From Pirellulaceae bacterium (GTDB lineage: Bacteria > Planctomycetota > Planctomycetia > Pirellulales > Pirellulaceae): a stretch of 64,000 bases of DNA. The stretch lies in NCBI GenBank assembly GCA_029243025.1, contig JAQWSU010000045.1:1054001-1118000 (forward strand), given 5' to 3'. Position numbers and translations under genes: made by a program. The notes under the pieces were generated by a model that did not search any database, was not told the origin of the DNA, and saw only the letters and a program-made list of their open reading frames with translations. Below, piece after piece: positions 45,464-55,200 of this stretch (its first letter is position 1; each line of letters starts with the position of its first letter).

Positions 45464-46870
45464 TTAAATGAGAACTTCACTGAGGGGACCTTCCTGGATA
45501 CCTTGCTCCAATCCGGGAATCTTCAATCCAAAGTGATCCACCGGGCGCCCCGACGCGTACAGCAACGTATTGTGAATCGTATTGACCGTACGGTGGCCTC
45601 GGCGATCGACATCCGCATAGGTAAGACATCGCCCCCCCAACTTGATCCGAGGATGACCACCGAGAATGACGTAAGGCCATTCCACACACTTCGTATGATG
45701 TTCGTTGGCAGCATCGCTCAAATAAACGATCAGCGTGTTATCAAGCATCGTCCCAGATCCCTCTGGGATAGTTTCCAGCATTTTTAGTGTTCGTGCGATC
45801 AGATCAAAGTGAAATGTTCGTATCGTTTGTGAAGCTTCGATTGCGACAGTTTCTTGGTTGTAAAGCGCATGACCGATTGAGTGTTTTTCCAGTCCAACGC
45901 CCAATTTATCAAACACAATCGAAAAATCCTGATGGCCAACTCCTGAGGCGATAGTGGCAACATTGGTCAGACCACTGACCAGAGCAGAAGTCGCCATTTC
46001 AAAATGACACTCGAGTCGATCAACCGGATTACTCGAAAGATATTTATCCGTCAGTGGTGCCACTCGACCCTTGACCGCCAGATCCAGATCCGCGATGGCG
46101 GAATGCCGATGCCCGATTTGCTCATAGGCCGCGAGATAGCGGTCCAACTTCTCCTTCTCCACCGCGCCCAAGCGGTTTTGAACCGTTCGAATATCATCTT
46201 TCACATAATCCAATAAACTGGTTTTTACTCCCAGGTTTTTTTGATCGCCGATCGCCGCAAACATGCGTTTATAGGCGGTCACCGGATTACAAATCGTCGC
46301 GATTGGACTGTTGGCACCCGAAGCCGAACTGTTGAACACGATATCCAGGTTTGCCCGTTGCGAAATCCCCAACACAATATTCTTAAACAGCGTCGCGTTC
46401 TGGCGTCCTAATTCATAATCGACAGTTGGACCCAGAATGTGTTTGCCTTCCCGTGTGTTGAAACACCCCAAAGCTCCAAAATAGGTCGAGTGTCCACCAC
46501 CACAAATACGGCCAGAGATTCCTTGTAAGATCAACATGCGGTTTACATAATCGGCCACCGGCTGCAGTGATACGGGGAGATGGCTGGGATCGATCTGCTC
46601 CTCGACGGTCTGTTTCCTCTCACCGATGGGCGTGAGCGTCAGGTTGGTCGGGTGCACCTGATTGGGCGGGCAACCGTTGCCCTCCAACACGAACAAAAAG
46701 CGAGTGGGTTGTCCGTGACCCTCAACCTCGGCATGAAGCCTCCCGATCAACGGATTCAGCAGCACCGATCCGGCAGCTGAGAGACTGACCCCACGTAGAA
46801 ACTCTTTGCGGGTAAGAAACCCGGGACAACCGGCCTCGCCGTTTTGCTGTTGAAAAGGTTTTTCTTTCAT
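45464..46870 (-). CDS. DUF1552 family exported protein
   Basis: A 468-residue protein with a twin-arginine-like or hydrophobic leader (LTRKEFLRGVSLSAAGSVLL). Family blocks: RFLFVLEGNGCPPN, YVNRMLILQGISG, GGHSTYFGALGCFN, VVLG-like FKNIVLGISQ, and IVYLSDAANEHHTKCVEWPYVILGG. DUF1552 proteins are always associated with DUF1592-type c-type cytochromes and are thought to be alkaline-phosphatase-like (sulfatase-fold) exported proteins of unknown function. Here it lies 12 bp after the DUF1592 gene, so the two are almost certainly cotranscribed. Confidence 0.9.
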   Translation of the reverse strand: MKEKPFQQQNGEAGCPGFLTRKEFLRGVSLSAAGSVLLNPLIGRLHAEVEGHGQPTRFLFVLEGNGCPPNQVHPTNLTLTPIGERKQTVEEQIDPSHLPVSLQPVADYVNRMLILQGISGRICGGGHSTYFGALGCFNTREGKHILGPTVDYELGRQNATLFKNIVLGISQRANLDIVFNSSASGANSPIATICNPVTAYKRMFAAIGDQKNLGVKTSLLDYVKDDIRTVQNRLGAVEKEKLDRYLAAYEQIGHRHSAIADLDLAVKGRVAPLTDKYLSSNPVDRLECHFEMATSALVSGLTNVATIASGVGHQDFSIVFDKLGVGLEKHSIGHALYNQETVAIEASQTIRTFHFDLIARTLKMLETIPEGSGTMLDNTLIVYLSDAANEHHTKCVEWPYVILGGHPRIKLGGRCLTYADVDRRGHRTVNTIHNTLLYASGRPVDHFGLKIPGLEQGIQEGPLSEVLI

Positions 46871-46882
46871 AGCCTTGACTCA

Positions 46883-48901
46883 TTACTGGGAAGGTAAACC
46901 CTGACGCTGTATAAACGAATCTGAAACCAGCAATTCTAACAGGGACTCTTTCAGACTGCCCTCGTGTTGGTGATAGGCGACTTCCATATCTCTTAATGTT
47001 TGGGCATCACTTAAGGTTTCATTGCGTCCGCAGAAGAAGCGGAAAGTATGTCGCAAGAACACCTGATGCACACGTTTCGAATCGGCCAAGCGCTGCAACA
47101 ATTCGATCGGATCTTTGACCACTTCGCCATTCAAAACACCTGTCGTGTTCACGGGTTGGTCAAGTTCTTGCGTTCGATGCCGGCCCCACAAATCAAATTG
47201 TTCGAAAGGCAATCCCAACGGATCCATTCGTTGATGGCATCCCCAACAGTCATCCTGCCGTACGACCTGCATTTTGCCCCTAAGAGTCAATGTGGGATCT
47301 TCGGGAAATCTCGCGTCAACTTCGACCGGCGTATCGGGAATCACCCCCCCCAGAAGCTTCGTCTGGATCCAGCGCCCACGTTGAATGGCGTGATTTTTGG
47401 TGTTATCCGAGAATGCAATCAACCAAGCCGGATGACAGAGGATACCGGCTCGTTCCTGCGAAAAGTCTCGCCAGCCGGGATCTTTCCCCAAATCTTCTTT
47501 CGCGAGATTGTAACAAGTGTGGTAGAAGAGATGCCCGTTCGTTTCATCTTGAAACCACTTCGGCGCAAAATTCGTATTGAAGGCGCCCCTCACATTGTAT
47601 TCACTCGATGTTAGCAATTGCTTCAGAACGTCGCGGTCCTGTTCGACAATTCGAGCAACAAATTTTTCGACATCCTCCATCATCCAACCGGGGCGGTAGC
47701 GGCGATGATGCTTGTCCTTAAAGACAAAGGCAGCATTCCCGTACTCAAAATACTCTTCCATGAAACGCAGAACCCGTTGATGCGCCGCATTTGTTTGCAA
47801 AAACGGCCAAATCACGTCCTTCAACTCAGCCTTGGATTTTCTTTCATAACCTTCCGATGCTCGCACAAGATCTGGAGTCGGACCTGTACGATTAAGGGCA
47901 AATCCGACGGCACAAGCGTACTGCAGTGGTGTCAAACCTGCTCGATCGCCTGAGGCAGAAGGCTCGCCACCGATTTCAAACCGAAACAACGACTCGGGTC
48001 GTAGGTAGGTGGCCGCAATCATCGCCTGATTGGCCCGCTCGATACTGGCTATTTTTACCAACTTTTTCTGAAGATCCAACAGCGACTTTTTTTCCGTAGC
48101 GGTCGCATCTCGGTGATATAGTTTTTGAAAATGCTCGTCGAGAATTTGACTCCACTGAGCATCGCCAGCTGGCAATATCCGATAATCCCGCAAGCTACCC
48201 GAGGCAAGCTGTGCCTCAGCGAGTTCTTCTGCAAGGCCGATGAGTAGCTCCGTCTCTGTCAAACCAAAGTCATGGATGTGGGCGTAATCCTTTGCGGTGT
48301 GAGCTGGACCTTTGTACGGAAAAGCCGGATGCTTCAGCCCTTTCTGTGGAACCGGAAAAGTCGCGACCGGAATGAACTTGATAACATCTCGCCCCACAAT
48401 ACGATTTACTCGAGCCGAAAACGTCTCTGGACTATATCTCCAAATACGAGCTGCCGCCGCCGGCTGCGACTTGGTCAGCCGAGTTTTAAAGAGACTGTCA
48501 TGGTCAACATAGTTCCCGTAGCCAGGAAGTAACTTTTTGTCGATCGCAACGGCTCCGCTTGCCTGGATCAGTCCGTCCAGCGAGCCCAGCATCTTGGCGC
48601 GCTCAGCAATAGTTGGCCGATCCGCGTCAGCGGGTGGCATCTGCTCCAGGTTGATCTGATCATAAACAGACAACAACAGTTGACGGTCCAGTCGGCTGGG
48701 ATCCCGCAACAACGACTGCAGGTTAATCTCCCCATTTTGCTCCTGATCATTATGACAGTCGATGCAAAACGTTTGCATAAAAAGCTGCGGAGAGTCTGCC
48801 GAAGCGGGTGTTTCCTGGGCCGTTGCGCCCATCGAAAACAACATCACACTGGAAGCGATTACCGTGCTGAAGGTCACTTTCATCATCGAGTACGGTTCCA
48901 T
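46883..48901 (-). CDS. DUF1592/DUF1588/DUF1587 cytochrome c-like protein
   Basis: A 672-residue exported protein. The leader MMKVTFSTVIASSVMLFSMGATA suggests that the true start may be ATG 48886, with GGAA upstream, instead of 48901. An N-terminal planctomycete cytochrome C domain carries a haem motif CIDCH (residues 46-50). DUF1587, DUF1592 (LTPLQYACAVGFALNRTGPTPDL) and DUF1588 blocks follow (ERAGILCHPAWLIAFSDNTKNHAIQRG), with a second CxxCH, CWGCH, at about 552-556, and a C-terminal DUF1585-like FRFFCGRNETLSD. These proteins are exported, probably haem-binding, and unassigned in function. First gene of a four-gene operon; the downstream partner is DUF1552, as usual. Confidence 0.9.
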   Translation of the reverse strand: MEPYSMMKVTFSTVIASSVMLFSMGATAQETPASADSPQLFMQTFCIDCHNDQEQNGEINLQSLLRDPSRLDRQLLLSVYDQINLEQMPPADADRPTIAERAKMLGSLDGLIQASGAVAIDKKLLPGYGNYVDHDSLFKTRLTKSQPAAAARIWRYSPETFSARVNRIVGRDVIKFIPVATFPVPQKGLKHPAFPYKGPAHTAKDYAHIHDFGLTETELLIGLAEELAEAQLASGSLRDYRILPAGDAQWSQILDEHFQKLYHRDATATEKKSLLDLQKKLVKIASIERANQAMIAATYLRPESLFRFEIGGEPSASGDRAGLTPLQYACAVGFALNRTGPTPDLVRASEGYERKSKAELKDVIWPFLQTNAAHQRVLRFMEEYFEYGNAAFVFKDKHHRRYRPGWMMEDVEKFVARIVEQDRDVLKQLLTSSEYNVRGAFNTNFAPKWFQDETNGHLFYHTCYNLAKEDLGKDPGWRDFSQERAGILCHPAWLIAFSDNTKNHAIQRGRWIQTKLLGGVIPDTPVEVDARFPEDPTLTLRGKMQVVRQDDCWGCHQRMDPLGLPFEQFDLWGRHRTQELDQPVNTTGVLNGEVVKDPIELLQRLADSKRVHQVFLRHTFRFFCGRNETLSDAQTLRDMEVAYHQHEGSLKESLLELLVSDSFIQRQGLPSQ

Positions 48902-49211
48902 TTGGCTACAAGTTGCTTAATCAGCCAGCAATTGCTGCACACCATCTTAACTGAAATCGATACCGAATAGAAATTCTAATGATTGAGACAAATACGAGAA
49001 AACTCAACGAAATCGAGGCAGATCGTTCGATTGATAGAACACGAGCAACTTAGAACTTCTCGTATGCTGCCACTGCGGGGCAATACGCCCAGACAGCGTT
49101 TAACGCCGATCGTCGGTCGGTCGATTTCGCCTGCAAGGCAAAATCCCAGTGACGATCCGTCTTTCAACGTGTGAGCGGCCGTCATTCTGCGAAGAAGCCG
49201 AGTCAACGAAT
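48902..49211. other. intergenic region with palindrome
   Basis: About 310 bp between the giant CotH gene and the DUF1592 gene, both minus. It includes the second copy of the 23-nt palindrome (49123-49145) and presumably the promoter of the DUF1592 operon. A 76-codon minus frame here has no family character. Confidence 0.4.
49123..49145. repeat. 23-nt imperfect palindrome, copy 2
   Basis: GATTTCGCCTGCAAGGC followed by AAAATC; 20 of 23 bases match the copy at 24731-24753. It lies about 65 bp after the stop of the giant CotH gene. Confidence 0.45.
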
Positions 49212-52200
49212 TCAGATTTTCTTCTTCGGCGATGAATCGAGCGGAAGAAGAGACAGCTTCGATGACGCGACAGGCTCAACCGCGCGTTGACTCGACTGAC
49301 GTGCTTCCCGAAATAAGCTGTCGTTCTTGGAAACATCGTCCAGCTGATCTACCGTGCGATTGTTCGACTCTTGTTGAAGTTGTCGAACAGCTTCGTCCCT
49401 TAGTTTTCCCTCGTCCAGACTTCCACTCGACTGATCACTGCGACTTGTGAGTGCAGACGCAAGTCGATCGATCACGCCATCAAATTTGGCAGCGATCTGG
49501 GGTAATCCAAAATCAGGAACGGCAGTTGACGATTCCGCAACCATCGCTGCGATAGGTCGAGCAGCCTGCTGGTACGCGCCCTCCTGAAATGCCTTGACGA
49601 GATCTCCGGAGCTGAATTCTTGATCTCCGTTCCAATCGCCGCTGGCCCAGGTCGAATTGGCCGCAATTCCATCTTCGTACTCACCCGCTTGAAATACGGC
49701 TACCAGATCTGCTGAATCGAATTTTCCATCGAGTGTTGCGTCACCATATGGCACCTGCAAAACTTTTCGCACCAAATGATCGTAGTCTTGCGTGTCGATG
49801 ACTCCATTCCCATCGACATTGAAGGCCGGATCTGTCGAACCCGTAAAAATCGCGGTAACTAACATCGCGATGTCAGCATCATCGACCGCTTCGTCCAGAT
49901 TAAAGTCACCGGGCTTTGAAGGCCTCGGCGCGGGTGAATAGAGAATGCTCAATTTTGGGCGTTGACTAACCGTTGAATGCTCACGGGAATAGAGATCGAC
50001 TCCGTCCGTTGCGCGTTGTGGATTCGCGATCACAACCCCATGATTGCTAGCCGCTGGATTGGCGAGCCATGACTGAACCATCGCCAGCCCAGATGGGTTC
50101 ATATCGATGACAACCGTCCCATTTGAGCCATTCAAGGTACCGACCTGCGATCCGCGATCGGACGCACCACGTGCGCCACCGACTTGCCATGACTGACCGG
50201 TGGTGGAATTATTCCAGGTTACTTGGGACTCATTCCAATCTTTCCGCATCTGATAGACGCTATATTCATCACCGGGATTGGACACGTCCAGGCTGATGAA
50301 GGCTCCCACGACAACGGCATCTGCCGGAACACTCAAATCATCCCAACGAAGAAGAATGGAAAGTTCGGTTCCACCGTCTTCACCGTCAACCTCTAAGTCA
50401 CGATCTGTCAATCCGTTATTGCTATCTGGATCACCTTCGCGAATTTCTGCGTCGCTAGCTCCACGGTAACCGTTGGCACCCTGTTGAAACGCGGCGACTT
50501 GCGCACCAAAAACAACGGATTCCAACGTCGCTTCACCTTCGAGTCCGTCACCGTTGACTGCAGCAACTCGATATCGATTGGGAGCCGATGATGAAAACTG
50601 TAGATCGCCGGTAAATCGAGTGACGACTGACGTACCCACCACCTGCCCATCACGATAGATTCGATAGTGATCGATACCACTTTCATCATCACTTGATGCG
50701 GTCCAGGCTAACGCGACAGTAGACGAATTTTCGACCCGACCCACCAGATCGGTCGGTTGTGTTGGCGGTGTCGTATCCTCATATGCATTTTCGCGGCCCG
50801 GTGTTCCACCGCTAGTAGATACGCCCCAACTCGCAACATCGTTCCCATAGGCCGACCCATCAAATCGACTCAAGGAAGGTCCAAGCCCATCGGGTTGCAA
50901 GGCCCAGGGCAGCTGATCGTTGTACTTCACCGCATCCACGATTCCGTAAGCACCCAAAGGCAGATCCTCGATAGGCATTTCGAGAAAAATCTTTTCGCCA
51001 TCATTGTTCAAATTGCCATGGATCTCTGCCGAATAGGTCCAGATTGGCACGGACGCATCAATTCGATGACGAAGGCGGAACGCCGCTTCATCCGCCGTCG
51101 GATCACCCGCCTCGGATTGCTGCAACAAAACGCCGAAGCCACCCGCCGCGAGCTGCGCTTCTGAAGAAAATTCGAAGTCAATCGCACCGCGAACTCGCCA
51201 GGAACGTCCCAGTCCCTTGCCGAGTTGCAAGGGAGTCTCGGAGGTATTCCATAGTTCGATAAATTCTGATTCATCCGAGACAGGATGGTACATGACTTCA
51301 TTGATTACGACTGGTCCCACGATCGGCTCATCATTGGCTGCACCGGCAGTGGGTGACTGCAGTCGAACAAAGTCCGTCGCCGAGGTCGACTTCACATATC
51401 GTCCTAGCGACACTCCCACCTCGGCACTCGCATACGCCTGATCTTCTCGATAGCCGAGCAAACGGCCCTGCTGATCGCCACCGCTCAAATAAATCTGACC
51501 ACCAAAGCGACTTAGTCCAAACGGTTCCAGCGCGCCAGGATCGGTGCTTCCGTTGCCAAACTGCGTCGCCTCATCGACCACCAGATACCCCCTTGCTGGC
51601 ACCGTTGTTCCCGCCAGGAATTGATATTTCCGCAGTTGTTCTGCCGAATCAGCGAGGTACCAGTGACCAATATCGATCGACTGTCCCGTCGCATTGTGCA
51701 GTTCTAACCAGCCGCTCCCATTACTCGTTGCCAACAACTCATGAATGACGAGTCCCGCAGCATCCACACCCGTATCTGCGTCACCAGGCGATCCCCCTAT
51801 CAAACGACTTGTTCGCCAAGCAGCGGCATCATCAAGTTCTGTGCTCGTGTCACTTGGATTGCGAATGGTCAAAGAATATCCCTCGCCATCGACAAGTCCG
51901 AACCAGTCATCTTGATAATCGAATTCGAATAGCGTTTCGCCTAATACGTCCACCGCTTGCACGATTTCACCGCCGTTATTGAGCGATCCTGCGTACTCGC
52001 CGGCAATCGTAATCGAATCGAGAACATCCGCATAGCGTATCGAAAACGCTTCCATGTTGCTGACAACAACAACCCGTTGGCTGGGAGTCAGGCGATTTGT
52101 GGGACTGTCGGAAAACTGGAATTCCACACCATCGACCAACTGGACACCCTCCAGATTGATCGTCGCATCCCCGACGTTCACGAACTCGATAAACTCAAAA

Positions 52201-55200
52201 TCATCGTTGTCAAACGAGGGATTGATCGCAAGTTCTGCTGCTGTCGGTTCGGCCGGATTAAAGTGAACCTCCGAAACTCGCATTCCCGATTGGTCAAATG
52301 TAAAGAATGCTTCCGTGAGGGCGCTCCATTCCGTACCGATCAACGTGCGTGCCTTTAAGGTCCCCGATTCGATGAGCGAAAATGACTCCGTGAACCGAGT
52401 CGCGCTAGTCGCATTGACCGCTCCGCCCGGTTGACGCGGATCGCTGCCGTCGGTCGTAAACCAGATCGTTCCCTGGCCACCGTTCGGATTATCCAGTCCG
52501 ATCCGCGATCCGGCTGGCACAGCGCCACCATGTTGCCGTGCGCCATCAACTTCGAACTCAGGGGCCTCCGTATCTGGATAAAGGTTCTCTGCACGTAGCT
52601 GATTCATCACAATCGCGGTACGCCGCGGGAAAAAGGTTCTCAGCATGTAATCCAGTTTACTCTGCCATTCTGCATTGCGAGTGTACGGGGTACCTCGATG
52701 CTGGTCTCCCCAGCGAGCCGATTCGGGTCCGATGGCTGGCGCGACCAGATCGGTGATTTCCACCATCCGAGCGGCGGGCATATTTCGTTCTGGGTTGGCA
52801 GGATCCCAGTTAGAATTGTTCGGATCGACGTAGAAAACACCATGATTGAAGAAGTGCTTATGCACTCGATCGGCGAATGCAAGTTGGAATTCGTCATACC
52901 GTCTCAGCGAACCGTAGGCCTGTGCTGCGTCCTGGGGTTGGTTGTTCGCGTCACGAATCACGTTCTCGTTGAGATGAGTCCGATTACTAAGATCCATCGA
53001 AATCTCGCTATCCCAAGCAAAAAACTGATAACCTTCGCTTTCGTCTCCACGACGCCGAGCCGCATACCAATTTCTGCCGGGCCAATCGTCATTTCCACTG
53101 TAAAAACTGATCAACAGGTAGTCGATATAGTTTTCAATGTCTAAATAGTCTTCTCGTGACGCATCGTTGTTGCCGTTGGAATCATTGCCTTGTAAACGTT
53201 GATAGGCGGCCCATTTGGAAGCCGTTCCGGATGCCGTATTCACGGACCGTGCCAAAGATTGCATTCTGCTCCAGGCTGAACTACTTCCATCCACGACACC
53301 ATTGTGATTCATGGCGTCCCATTCCGTTTTGTCACCCCCCAAATGTTGTGCGGCAAAGGACGCATCCGGACGTTCGCTCGGATTATAAAGCCCCCAATAG
53401 ATCCCATTGATGTAAAGATGGGCGTAGGCGTAGCCTGCCGCCGTATGCCCCATCGCAGCCTGGGTCTGGCGATGCCATTGGTCGCGTGCAAAGAGTGGAT
53501 CGCCACCAGCGCCGCCCCACCCCCATCCGTCATTAAAATGTGCTCGCAGCACGACGGTATCAAACCGATCAACGCCGTTGCCGAACCATGGATAGTCGAG
53601 CTTGGTCTCGCCGTACTGCTCCTTAAACAACAGTCGCATGTTATTTTTGCGAGACAAGCTTCGCGAGGCACCCCCATGCATCCGAATTCCCGCGTCAATC
53701 TGAAAACCTTCGGTTCCATCCGGATAAATCAGCTCTGCCGAAACCGGTCGTTCCCAGGCTTGCCCCCGACTGCCGACGTTAGAATAGATACCGCGTGATC
53801 CAAACATATCATCGATGTCGAGCACCAACGAAATAGTGGGCAACGATTTCAGATCGTCTGCAAACGACGCCGCATAGATTCCATCATACGAATCATTCGG
53901 ACCTACCACATCGGGATCCAAACCATAGTCAGCACCGCGACCACCCCAACTGGAAGGAAAACCGGCATTAATCGTCGCTCGACTTGTTTGCTTGATGATA
54001 TCGCTAGGGAATAGATAGGTTTGCGTATCGACGTTGCTCGATCGCAAACCTGTTTTGTAGGCAAGTGCACGCAATGTCGTCGTGCTGGCCACCGTAATCG
54101 GAGCGACGTATTCCAGACCGTTACGGATCGTCCCGTTGGAACTCACTTCTGGGGGAGTGCCATCCAAGGTATAGATAATCGACGCAGCCGGTGTCGTGGT
54201 TGAGATGCTCACATCGACGGGCGCATCGTAGAATCCCCGGTCAGCACTGAACTTGGTGTCGGCAACCGTATTATAGCCCGCCTCCACACTCGCCTTACCC
54301 GGTGTAGCGTCTGCAAAAAACTGCCCCGTTCCTTCGCTGCTGGCTAACAATTCCATCTGAAGCAAGAGGTCAGGATCGTCCACGGAAGCGTTTAGCAGGT
54401 GGACGGCCAGGACATGATTACCGGCAGCCAATTGAGACAGCGCATCTCGGACATCAATATCCTCAAACGTAATTGCAGCGGCAGGGGTCCTCGTTGCAGT
54501 CGCTGTCGAGTCAAATGTCAAATCGGCCGGCGCGTTGCGAGCTACCAATGGCACTCCATCCAGGTAGGCTTGAAATCCGTCGTCATAACGAGCGCGCAAT
54601 GTCAGTTCATCATAGGTCGTCACGTCCGCCGAATTGAACTCGAAACGAGTCCAAAGCGATGGGGTCGTGCCTTGCATCGCAGCAGCGACATCGGTCTGAA
54701 TCAAATCCTCCAAACGCGGATCGCCACCCCCAAATCCGATGCCAGCGATCGTCGGAACCACACCACCAAACAACGGCCCAGAATCTGGGTTCTGCGTTCC
54801 AAGCGTCGAGCTGTCAGCGCGAACAAAATTGTCGGCCACATCATCATCGACAATGCCAGTCCGCGTTAAGACCGTTGTGGCGCTGCCTCCTGTGCCTACG
54901 GTCACCTCATACGCATACGTGCGATCATTTAATGCGCCGTGACTGAAATCCGAAATCGTTTGCCCGGCGCGAGTCGGCGTAACCGGACTGTTGTCGTGAT
55001 TGGTCACTGTGGCCGTTTTGCTAAAACGCACCTTCGCGCTACCGTCGTGCCAGGCACCTGCGTAGACATCCGCTTTGGAATCAAGCGTAAACTGTTGCGC
55101 TCCCGCTCCATATTTGACCGCATGGATCGAATTCCCTGCGGCAGGAGACGTCGCTGGACTCACCCAGATTGTCCGGTAGCTGGTTCCACCGGTCGCCACC

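Noticed and set aside
48976-49206. 76-codon minus frame between the DUF1592 and CotH genes
   Set aside because: No family signature; it overlaps the palindrome and probably only reflects its coding-like sequence.
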